DNA from: an uncultured Rikenella sp.
GTDB lineage: Bacteria > Bacteroidota > Bacteroidia > Bacteroidales > Rikenellaceae
Assembly (NCBI GenBank): GCA_910577885.1
Contig: CAJTNK010000032.1
Span: 1-18,095, forward strand
DNA: 18,095 nucleotides
Direction: 5' to 3'
The position numbers and the translations under genes are program-made. Within the stretch, counting starts at the first letter, position 1; each line of letters starts with the position of its first letter. Below, piece by piece: positions 1 through 6,108 of this stretch. Under the pieces are notes generated by a model. The model saw only the letters and a list, made by a program, of their open reading frames with translations. It was not told the origin of the DNA and made no database searches.

Positions 1-259
1 CCGGGCTGTGTCTACCCTAACAAAGGCCCGCGCCGTGACGCGAACGCTTACGCCGCGCAGGCGCGCCCATAGGGCGTCTTATTGGCCTGCCGGGTGAGAA
101 AAACCATCCAAAACCGCATAGCATGGCCATCCAGAAGAGAAAAACCACAAAAAGCCGATACGACAAATCACACGAAGCCCCCCCCAAAACAGGAGAACGC
201 CCCGAAGGCCTACTCAGAAAAACAAAAACTCTAAAAAAGAAATTGCAAACACCAGATTA

Positions 260-484
260 TCAAGGATTCTCCGACTCAACATCCACCAAATCTCGAAGTC
301 GAACACCCAAAGCACGGCTTATCGTCAAGAGCGTGCCGACCGTGACGTTGCTACGCCCATACTCGATGCGGCTCATGTTCGACTTCTCGAAATTACACCG
401 CGCCGCCAAGTCCTGCTGGCTGATCCCCTGTTCGGTTCTCAGCTGCACGATCCGTCGTCCGATGCGGTACAAGATGTCGTCCAT
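260..484 (-). CDS. XRE-family HTH transcriptional regulator (74 aa)
   Basis: This is a single-domain DNA-binding regulator that almost certainly binds as a dimer. Residues about 9-65 form a Cro/C1-type helix-turn-helix. The signature 'GISQQDLAARCNFEKSNMSRIE' region spans helices 2-3, and 'VTVGTLLTISRALGV' makes the following helices. No effector domain is present, and the length fits stand-alone XRE repressors. The start is the ATG at 484, which follows a palindrome (491-508) by only a few bases, so autoregulation is likely. It is preceded on the same strand by the EFR1-type gene, about 340 nt upstream. Family membership is seen in the sequence; target genes and signal are unknown. Confidence 0.9.
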   Translation of the reverse strand: MDDILYRIGRRIVQLRTEQGISQQDLAARCNFEKSNMSRIEYGRSNVTVGTLLTISRALGVRLRDLVDVESENP

Positions 485-490
485 TCCCCT

Positions 491-508
491 GTTATCATAT
501 TTGATAAC
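491..508. promoter_or_regulatory. Palindromic operator 1 (GTTATCA-N4-TGATAAC)
   Basis: Perfect 7-bp inverted arms GTTATCA/TGATAAC with a TATT centre, lying 6 bases upstream of the XRE start codon. It overlaps the -33 element of the rightward promoter. A close second copy lies 46 bp away centre to centre. The most economical reading is a binding site of the adjacent XRE protein. Confidence 0.65.
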
Positions 509-529
509 AAAGTTTTTTCTTTATCTTTG
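500..529 (+). promoter_or_regulatory. Rightward Bacteroidota-type promoter (TTTG-N18-TATCTTTG)
   Basis: A -33 TTTG at 500-503 and a perfect TAnnTTTG -7 box (TATCTTTG, 522-529) are separated by 18 nt, close to the usual 19-21. Transcription would start near 536 and run to the right, away from the XRE gene and antisense to the EFR1-type gene. Both operators flank it, so it is probably repressed by the XRE protein. No convincing ORF follows. Confidence 0.45.
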
Positions 530-536
530 CATAAAG

Positions 537-554
537 GTTATCATATATGACAAC
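537..554. promoter_or_regulatory. Palindromic operator 2 (GTTATCATATATGACAAC)
   Basis: A second 18-bp palindrome matching operator 1 (consensus GTTRTCA-N4-TGAYAAC), with a single mismatched pair in its arms. It covers the predicted start of the rightward transcript and lies upstream of the XRE gene on the other strand. Two matching sites around one promoter suggest cooperative repression. Confidence 0.6.
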
Positions 555-827
555 TTTGTAAATTACCTAAAAAATCAACCGCACATACAAGGATTCGCTC
601 AGCGTCAACTCTTGCACGATAATTGCAACGACACACGGAAGATCGACCCGCGACACACCGATGCGACTGCGGATCGGGCGAAAAAACACCTCGAGAACCA
701 TGATTACGCACGACACCGGATTGATTTTTCTGCTGGCTGCCACCGTCGCAGTCATGCTCTTGCGCCCGTTCGTCGCCGTAGCGCGTCACGGGGGAAAGGC
801 GATGGACAGACACCACCGTCCACGACC

Positions 828-1640
828 TCACAACAAGAAGAGTTCGGGTTCTCGACGAGCGCTGAAGTTCAAGAACAACCTCTCGGTGTAAGGGGTATCG
901 AACTGCCGGGCATCGGTCGGGCAACATTTCAGACAAGCACAACATTTGATACACCCCTCGGCACTACTCACCGCCCGGCCGTCCGCGGCCAGCGTCACCA
1001 CTCCGGTCGGACACGCCTCCACACAGGCTCCGCAACCCGTACACCGCTCCGCACAGGTCGTCGGGGTAGCCGGCGTCGACGGACCTTTGACCTTGTAAGG
1101 CCTCTTCCCGGGAACCGACAATTCGTCCACTCCTCCCGCTCCGTTATTCCACCTATCGTATTTGGTTCTCGACTCCGCCCCGAAACGCTCGGCAACAGCA
1201 CAATCCGCCTCGTCGGGCCTTCCTGCCGCAATCGGCATCCCCTCCCGCGGACGACTGTAGGAGTGTTCACCCACGAACGCACCGCCCGACAAAGGCACAA
1301 ATCCCTGTCGGACAACCAAATCCCGCAGCTCGAGCAACGCATCCTCATAGTCACGGTTCCCATAAACGACGATCAACACAGCCGGGGTCTTCCCCGGCTC
1401 CGCCGCCCGAACCCGACCGAAACGCTCGACCGCCGTCTCCGCCACACGACCGCCATACACCGGCGCTACAAAAACACCCACTCCGCCAATCGTCATTTCA
1501 CCGGTTCCCCTCCCCGCCTCCGCCACGGTCAACTCGCACAACCGTACAACATCGTTTTCCGTCGCAAACCCGCTCACAACCCGCTCCGCCACGGTCCGTC
1601 CGGTACCGGTGGGCGAAAATACAACCATATTGATTTCCAT
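828..1640 (-). CDS. EFR1-type flavodoxin-like/2x[4Fe-4S] ferredoxin protein (270 aa)
   Basis: A predicted cytoplasmic electron-transfer protein with a flavodoxin-like domain followed by a bacterial ferredoxin domain. The N-terminus 'MVVFSPTGTGRT' (residues 5-16) is the FMN phosphate-binding loop. The flavodoxin fold runs to about residue 165, including 'FVAPVYGGR' (57-65). Two CxxCxxCxxxC clusters follow: C200, C203, C206, C210 and C230, C233, C236, C240, each ending in CP, as expected for two [4Fe-4S] centres. Extra cysteines lie at 196, 234 and 239. The architecture and length match the EFR1 family of anaerobes; the redox partner is unknown. The start ATG at 1640 places the flavodoxin loop in its usual position. 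Upstream lies repeat element A. Confidence 0.85.
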   Translation of the reverse strand: MEINMVVFSPTGTGRTVAERVVSGFATENDVVRLCELTVAEAGRGTGEMTIGGVGVFVAPVYGGRVAETAVERFGRVRAAEPGKTPAVLIVVYGNRDYEDALLELRDLVVRQGFVPLSGGAFVGEHSYSRPREGMPIAAGRPDEADCAVAERFGAESRTKYDRWNNGAGGVDELSVPGKRPYKVKGPSTPATPTTCAERCTGCGACVEACPTGVVTLAADGRAVSSAEGCIKCCACLKCCPTDARQFDTPYTERLFLNFSARREPELFLL

Positions 1641-1782
1641 GCCCGCAAGTTAATCATTTTTCTCCCCCCTCCCGGTGTATACCGATTCATTAGCGACCGG
1701 AGGGTACTGTTCTTTTTAATTTCGCTTACCTTGTGCTGCTTTCGGCAATTTTGCGAACCGTGTTTGGCTACAGTATGGAACT

Positions 1783-1806
1783 GTTCTTTTTGTGAACAAA
1801 AAGAAC
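1783..1806 (-). repeat. H2 hairpin of element A, left module
   Basis: A perfect 11-bp stem (GTTCTTTTTGT with ACAAAAAGAAC) and a 2-nt loop, read TC on the minus strand. A 15-bp linker segment beside it (AACCAAAAAAACTTT) is duplicated in tandem at 1804-1818 and 1820-1834. No T-tract follows the hairpin, so it does not look like an intrinsic terminator. Confidence 0.75.
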
Positions 1807-1874
1807 CAAAAAAACTTTGAACCAAAAAAACTTTAGAGCGCATCCCTACGGGATGCTTTGGCCGTGTCAGCCTG

Positions 1875-1955
1875 TGTTTGGGTGGGGACGTTTGGCGGGG
1901 GCGCGCTAAGGTTGTAACTGCATTACGCGCCTCGCCGAACGCCCCACACCCACAA
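1875..1955. repeat. Central long hairpin of element A
   Basis: Arms of about 30 nt (1875-1904 and 1926-1955) pair with a few mismatches around a loop of about 21 nt. The loop and inner stem, read on the minus strand, contain GTTACAACC then TTAGCGCGCC. This matches the core of element B (GTTATAAC, then CCTTAAGCGCGCC), so the two centres are related. Confidence 0.7.
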
Positions 1956-2009
1956 CCCTGAGGACTGCGGAGCCTAAGGCGTAGCGTATGCTAGCTGAAA
2001 GTTCTTTGG

Positions 2010-2033
2010 GTCCCTTTCTTTCAAGAAAGGGAC
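2010..2033 (+). repeat. H2 hairpin of element A, right module
   Basis: A perfect 11-bp stem (GTCCCTTTCTT with AAGAAAGGGAC) with a TC loop. It is preceded by the conserved 14-nt linker TGAAAGTTCTTTGG (1996-2009) and the smaller H1 hairpin (1979-1991), and followed by ACAGTACCCTCCGG. Stem bases differ from the other three H2 copies but remain fully paired. Confidence 0.75.
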
Positions 2034-2159
2034 AGTACCCTCCGGTAGCTAAAGAACGACTGCAAATTTTACCGAAGTAACGCGAGGGAAACGAAGGTAA
2101 AAAGCAGCAGTTCCATACCGTAGCCAAAGAGCAGGAATAAACGAGGAAGAAAAAATAAT

Positions 2160-2167
2160 TATCTTTG
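2160..2167 (+). promoter_or_regulatory. -7 box of the btuG-btuB transcript (TATCTTTG)
   Basis: A perfect TAnnTTTG -7 element lying just upstream of the riboswitch P1 stem, so transcription would begin at about 2173. No clear TTTG -33 element is present at the expected distance. The position directly before an aptamer supports it as the operon promoter. Confidence 0.6.
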
Positions 2168-2172
2168 TGGAA

Positions 2173-2377
2173 GTATCAGGTTCCTGCTCCGGAGGTTCGT
2201 TCGGGCGGGACAAGAGGGAACGCCGTGCGAATCGGCGACAATGCCCGTTGCTGTGAGTTTCGGCCTGGCCGGTGGATCGGTCAGGCGGCTTTGCGTGCAC
2301 TCTTCGGCCACTGGCCCCGATCCGGGGACCGGGAAGGCGGCGCGCGAGGGAGACAAGTCAGAAGACCTGCCCGATAC
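2173..2377 (+). ncRNA. Cobalamin riboswitch
   Basis: The conserved core is recognisable in order: GGGAA at 2216-2220; GTGCGAATCGGCG, then CCCGTTGCTGTGAG (about 2230-2258); GCCACTGG at 2307-2314; GGGAAGG at 2331-2337; and the B12 box AGTCAGAAGACCTGCC at 2356-2371. The outer P1 stem pairs GTATC (2173-2177) with GATAC (2373-2377). Adenosylcobalamin binding should lower expression of the downstream genes, as is known for this class. A 169-nt stretch separates the aptamer from the first start codon and presumably holds the expression platform. The downstream genes, a B12-binding lipoprotein and BtuB, agree with the ligand. Confidence 0.93.
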
Positions 2378-2546
2378 GACAAATTCACCTGTAGTACAAA
2401 GACTTACACCTTGCGGGACACAAGGGGAGCCGGACATCGCACGCACGTTTATCGACCTGAGTGACAAACGCTTGTACCTTGCGCAGCGATTCTCTTGCCT
2501 CTACCTCTCCTTACGTGTTTTTCGCGCCAACTTTTTGCTCCGGCAC

Positions 2547-3689
2547 ATGAAACACCCTTTACGCCTCCTCCTGTTCGGTCTGACCGCCGCCCTGCCGTGG
2601 TTGGCCACCGGCTGCATGAAGTACGGTCCGATGGACGAAGAGCGGTTCGGCGACGGCGATCGGAGCGGACACGGTCTGCTGGTGGCGAACGAAGGGAACT
2701 TCATGTACGGCAACGCCTCGTTGTCGTTCTACGATCCGGCGACCGGGCGGGTCGAGAACGAAGTTTTCGCCCGCGCCAACGCCCAGAAGCTGGGCGACGT
2801 GGCCCAGTCGATCACCGTCCGCGACGGAGTCGGATGGGTGGTGGTCAATAACTCCGGTGTGATCTTCGCCATCGACCTTTACAGCTTCCGGGAGCAGGGT
2901 CGAATCACCGGTTTCACCTCGCCGCGGTACATCCACTTCGTGAACGACCGCAAAGCCTACGTGACACAGATTTGGGACAACCGGATCTGTGTCGTCGACC
3001 CTTGGAGCTACCGAATCACCGGCTACATCGACTGTCCGGGGATGCGGCCCGAGAACGGATCGACCGAGCAGATGGTGCAGTACGGCCGGTATGTTTTCAC
3101 GAACTGTTGGAGCGGCCACGACCGGCTTTTGGCGATCGACACCGAGACCGACCGGGTGTGCGCCGAGCTTCGGGTGGGTTGGCAGCCGACCTCGCTGGCG
3201 CTGGACTGCCACGATCGGTTGTGGGTGCTCACGACGGGCCGGGAGGAGGTGGGCGAGGGACCGGCCCTCACGCGAATCGATGCCCGGACACGACAGATCG
3301 AACGGCGGTTCGATCTGCCGACCGGCGACACCCCCACCGAACTGGTGCTCAACGGTGCGCGGGATACCCTCTATTTCATCCACAACGACATCTGGCGGCT
3401 GCCGGTCACGGCCGAGAGCCTCGACGAGGCCGGAACGGGCGGAAGACCGTTCATCGCCTCCCGCGGAACCCGCTACTACGGACTGACGGTCGATCCGGTC
3501 AGCTCGGAAGTCTACGTGGCAGATGCCATCGACTACGTGCAGCCGGGCATCGTGGTCCGACATACGGCCCAGGGAGTGCCGGTCGACGAGTTCCGGGTGG
3601 GGATCACTCCCGGGGCCTTCGGCTGGCGGCTGCCCGAGCCGCTCGACACGCCCGAAGTCGCAGAACCGAACAACCGCCTGAAGCCATGA
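2547..3689 (+). CDS. btuG: BtuG-type surface cobalamin-binding lipoprotein (YncE-like beta-propeller, 380 aa)
   Basis: Predicted outer-membrane lipoprotein that captures vitamin B12 and passes it to the BtuB channel. Residues 1-22 are a lipoprotein signal peptide ending ATG-C, with C23 the lipidated cysteine. The acidic stretch 'MDEE' (29-32) soon after it resembles a Bacteroidota surface-export signal. From about residue 40 ('GLLVANEGNF') to 375, WD-like blades recur ('WVVVNNSGVIFAIDL', 'DNRICVVDP', 'DRLWVLTTG', 'DTLYFIHNDIWRLP', 'EVYVADAIDYVQPG'), fitting a seven-bladed propeller. The ATG at 2547 is chosen because the longer reading frame runs back through the riboswitch. It overlaps btuB by 4 nt and follows a cobalamin riboswitch. 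The family's known tight B12 binding plus this context supports the name; YncE/DUF5074-like is the conservative label. Confidence 0.82.
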   Translation: MKHPLRLLLFGLTAALPWLATGCMKYGPMDEERFGDGDRSGHGLLVANEGNFMYGNASLSFYDPATGRVENEVFARANAQKLGDVAQSITVRDGVGWVVVNNSGVIFAIDLYSFREQGRITGFTSPRYIHFVNDRKAYVTQIWDNRICVVDPWSYRITGYIDCPGMRPENGSTEQMVQYGRYVFTNCWSGHDRLLAIDTETDRVCAELRVGWQPTSLALDCHDRLWVLTTGREEVGEGPALTRIDARTRQIERRFDLPTGDTPTELVLNGARDTLYFIHNDIWRLPVTAESLDEAGTGGRPFIASRGTRYYGLTVDPVSSEVYVADAIDYVQPGIVVRHTAQGVPVDEFRVGITPGAFGWRLPEPLDTPEVAEPNNRLKP

Positions 3690-5767
3690 GACGCCTCTTG
3701 CTGATTGGCCTGCTCCTCGGCGCACCGACCGCCGGACGCGCCGACTGCGGGACCGTCGCCCGGGCCGACACGTCCGATCGGCGGCTCGACGCGCCGCAAG
3801 TGGTCGTCCGCGGACGACGACCGATGAAAGAGATCGGCCTGCAACAGACCCGGCTCGACACCGCGGCCTTGCGCAGCACGGTGGCCGCTTCGCTGGCCGA
3901 CGTCCTCGCCCAGCACTCGACGCTCTTCATCAAACAGTACGGGCGCGGCACCCTCTCGACCGCCTCGTTCCGCGGCACCGCACCTTCGCACACGCAGGTC
4001 ACGTGGAACGGCATGCGGATCAACTCGCCGACCCTCGGCATGACCGACTTTTCGACCCTCCCCGCCTACTTCATCGACCGGGCCACGCTTCTGCACGGCT
4101 CCTCGTCGCTGCGGGCCGCAAGCGGCGGACTGGGCGGCGCGGTGGTTCTCGCCACCGAGCCGAGCCACGCACAGGGACTCGGCCTGCAATACATCCAGGG
4201 CGTCGGGTCGTTCCGCACCACCGACGAATTCGCCCGCATCACCTACGGCCGGGGAAGATGGCAAAGTTCTACGCGGTTCTCCTACGCCTCGTCGCCCAAC
4301 GACTACCCGTACACCAACTACCACAAGAAGGTCACCCGCTACGACGAGGCCCACCGTCCGATCGGCTCTTACTACCCCACCGAGCGCAACCGATCGGGCG
4401 ACTACCACGACCTGAACCTGTTGCAGGAGGTGTGGTACCGCATCGGCCGAGGCGACCGGCTGAGCCTCTCGGGATGGTACCAACGCTCCCGGCGAGGCAT
4501 CCCGATGCTCGACGTGGACTACAAGGAGACGGCCGACTACGCCAACCGGCAAAACGAACAAACCGTTCGAGGCGTCGTGGCCTGGGACCGCACCCGCCAA
4601 ACCTACAAGCTCCGCGCACAGGGCGGATATGCCTATACGGAGCTGGCCTACGACTACTCGCGCGACCGCGGAGACGGCAACCGGGTGGAGATGATCCGTT
4701 CGCGGAGCTACACCCACACGATTCACGGCTCCGTGGCCGGAGATTATTACCTCGGCGAGCGGTGGATGTTCACGGCCGACGTATCGTTGCACCAACACCT
4801 CGTGGCGAGCCGCGACCGCAACGCAGCGGCGACGGCCTCCGGTCCGGCCCGGACGACCGGTTACGACCAGGCACGGGCCGAGCTGTCGGGCTACGTGTCG
4901 GTGCGGTGGCAGCCCACCGAACGGCTCGGGGTAGCCGTCTCGCTGCGCGAGGAGCTGTACGGACGGACGTGGTCGCCGGTGATTCCGGCCGGCTTCGTCG
5001 ACCTCCTGCTCTCGCGGCGGGGAGCGGTGACCCTCAAAGGCTCCGTCTCGCGCAACTACCGCTTTCCGACCCTCAACGACCTCTATTTTCTGCCGGGCGG
5101 AAATCCCGACCTCCGGCACGAAAGCGGATTCACCTACGACGCCGGACTCTCGTTCGCCATCCACCCCTCCTCCGGACGCTACACCCTGCGCGGCGAAGCC
5201 ACCTGGTTCGACTCCCGGATCGACGACTGGATCCTCTGGCTCCCCACCTTCAACGGCCTCTGGACCCCGCGCAACGTCCGACAGGTCCACGCCTACGGCG
5301 TAGAGGTCAAGATCGGCGGAGAGGTGCGGCTCGGCAGGGAGTGGAAGCTCGGCGGAGAGGGGAACTTCGCCTGGACCCCGTCGATCAACCGGGGCGACCC
5401 GGTCAACTGGGCCGACGGCTCGATCGGCCGGCAGCTGGTCTACATCCCGGAGTACTCGGCCGCCGCCACGGGACGCCTCACGTGGCGCAACTGGCAGCTG
5501 GTCTACCAGTGGAACTACTGCAGCGAACGGTACACCACCTCGAGCAACGAAACCGCCACCCGCATCGGCCGAGTCCTGCCCTACTTCATGAACAACCTCT
5601 CACTCGAGAAGCGGTTCACGCCCCGGTGGGCGGAACTTTCGGCCAAAGTGCGGATCAACAACCTCTTCGACGAGGAGTACGAATCGGTCCTCTCGCGGCC
5701 CATGCCGGGGCTGAACTTCGAGGTATTCCTGGAGATCAAACCCCGCTTCGGGAGAGGCTCGCGGTAG
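3686..5767 (+). CDS. btuB: TonB-dependent vitamin B12 receptor BtuB (693 aa)
   Basis: Outer-membrane 22-strand barrel that imports cobalamin using TonB energy. A signal peptide covers residues 1 to about 19. A TonB-box-like 'PQVVVRGRR' lies at 37-45. The plug domain runs about 50-160 ('LADVLAQHSTLFIKQYGRGTLSTASFRG', 'VTWNGMRINSP', 'GGLGGAVVLATEP'). The barrel follows and closes with 'VRINNLFDEEYESV' and 'FEVFLEIKPRF'. There is no N-terminal carboxypeptidase-like domain, so it is not SusC-type. The ATG overlaps the btuG stop (ATGA), suggesting translational coupling. The usual C-terminal Phe is followed by five extra residues, GRGSR, and the stop falls at the edge of repeat element B. Receptor class is certain; substrate rests on the riboswitch and btuG. 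Confidence 0.9.
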   Translation: MRRLLLIGLLLGAPTAGRADCGTVARADTSDRRLDAPQVVVRGRRPMKEIGLQQTRLDTAALRSTVAASLADVLAQHSTLFIKQYGRGTLSTASFRGTAPSHTQVTWNGMRINSPTLGMTDFSTLPAYFIDRATLLHGSSSLRAASGGLGGAVVLATEPSHAQGLGLQYIQGVGSFRTTDEFARITYGRGRWQSSTRFSYASSPNDYPYTNYHKKVTRYDEAHRPIGSYYPTERNRSGDYHDLNLLQEVWYRIGRGDRLSLSGWYQRSRRGIPMLDVDYKETADYANRQNEQTVRGVVAWDRTRQTYKLRAQGGYAYTELAYDYSRDRGDGNRVEMIRSRSYTHTIHGSVAGDYYLGERWMFTADVSLHQHLVASRDRNAAATASGPARTTGYDQARAELSGYVSVRWQPTERLGVAVSLREELYGRTWSPVIPAGFVDLLLSRRGAVTLKGSVSRNYRFPTLNDLYFLPGGNPDLRHESGFTYDAGLSFAIHPSSGRYTLRGEATWFDSRIDDWILWLPTFNGLWTPRNVRQVHAYGVEVKIGGEVRLGREWKLGGEGNFAWTPSINRGDPVNWADGSIGRQLVYIPEYSAAATGRLTWRNWQLVYQWNYCSERYTTSSNETATRIGRVLPYFMNNLSLEKRFTPRWAELSAKVRINNLFDEEYESVLSRPMPGLNFEVFLEIKPRFGRGSR

Positions 5768-5808
5768 GATACTCTCCTTTTCTGAACTGCCCTCAGGCCG
5801 GGCGGGCC

Positions 5809-5832
5809 GTTCTCTTTCTGAAGAAAGAGAAC
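5809..5832 (-). repeat. H2 hairpin of element B, left module
   Basis: A perfect 11-bp stem (GTTCTCTTTCT with AGAAAGAGAAC) and a 2-nt loop, read TC on the minus strand. Same geometry as the other three H2 copies with different paired bases. Confidence 0.72.
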
Positions 5833-5905
5833 CAGAAAGACTTCCGAAAGTGCTTCGCACTTTAAATCCATTCAGGTCACAAGGTTCTCAGAACACTCTA
5901 TAATT

Positions 5906-5968
5906 GGGGCCGCGAAAAAAGGGCGCGCTTAAGGCTGTTATAACCTCAGGCGCGCCCTTTTCCGTGGC
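5906..5968. repeat. Central hairpin of element B
   Basis: GGGGCC...GGGCGCGC on the left pairs with GCGCGCCC...GGCCCC on the right with a few mismatches, around a loop holding GTTATAAC. Either strand is followed by A/T-rich bases, so it could also act as a bidirectional terminator for the convergent btuB and ATPase transcripts. Confidence 0.65.
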
Positions 5969-6038
5969 CCCAAATTAAGTTTTCAGACACTGGGCCGAGA
6001 TAGAGTTAGGATGCATAGCATCCTTGAAAGTTTTTTGG

Positions 6039-6062
6039 GTACCTTTTGTTCACAAAAGGTAC
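6039..6062 (+). repeat. H2 hairpin of element B, right module
   Basis: A perfect 11-bp stem (GTACCTTTTGT with ACAAAAGGTAC) with a TC loop, preceded by the conserved linker TGAAAGTTTTTTGG and H1 hairpin 6008-6024. The first part resembles the element-A right module but the stem bases have changed in pairs. Confidence 0.75.
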
Positions 6063-6108
6063 AGTTCTATCCCGTCACTAATGAACGGTTCATAGAAAGG
6101 ACAGTACC

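Larger units (their letters stand above)
485..827. other. Intergenic region with operators and a rightward promoter, no supported gene
   Basis: This 343-base gap separates the XRE gene from the EFR1-type gene. Its first 70 bases hold two operator palindromes and a rightward promoter, annotated separately. The remaining 270 bases contain only short ORFs on opposite strands that overlap each other, without ribosome binding sites or recognisable domains. I see no RNA gene, but a short untranslated transcript could start near 536. Confidence 0.6.
1690..2131. repeat. Composite inverted-repeat element A
   Basis: Between divergent genes lies a roughly symmetric element. A long central hairpin (1875-1904 pairing with 1926-1955) is flanked by two outward-facing double-hairpin modules. 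Left module, read on the minus strand: H1 at 1840-1856 and H2 at 1783-1806. Right module, on the plus strand: H1 at 1979-1991 and H2 at 2010-2033. Beyond H2 both sides carry the motifs ACAGTACCCTCCGGT (about 1690-1710 and 2032-2046) and CAGTTCCATA-N2-GTAGCCAAA (about 1760-1783 and 2108-2127). The same design recurs at 5760-6115. No transposase is encoded, so it looks like a non-autonomous interspersed repeat. The region contains no credible gene. Confidence 0.7.

Noticed and set aside
567..891. Two overlapping small ORFs (62 aa minus, 76 aa plus) in or near the XRE-EFR1 gap
   Set aside because: They lie opposite each other, lack ribosome binding sites and recognisable domains, and the plus-strand one runs into the EFR1-type gene. 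The hydrophobic stretch of one mirrors the other's composition.
123..1820. Long plus-strand open frame of 565 codons
   Set aside because: It is antisense to the XRE and EFR1-type genes, is rich in Arg/Pro/His with no domain, and runs through operators and repeat element A. It is a high-GC shadow frame.
1783..2033. H2 hairpins as intrinsic terminators
   Set aside because: No T-tract follows the stem in the outward reading direction, and in element A they lie between divergent genes where no transcript ends.
2241..2546. Upstream extension of the btuG reading frame
   Set aside because: The extension would translate the cobalamin aptamer. The ATG at 2547 directly starts a lipoprotein signal peptide.
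3686..5767. SusC-type glycan transporter
   Set aside because: The protein is shorter (693 aa), lacks the N-terminal carboxypeptidase-like domain and has no SusD partner. The riboswitch and btuG point to B12.
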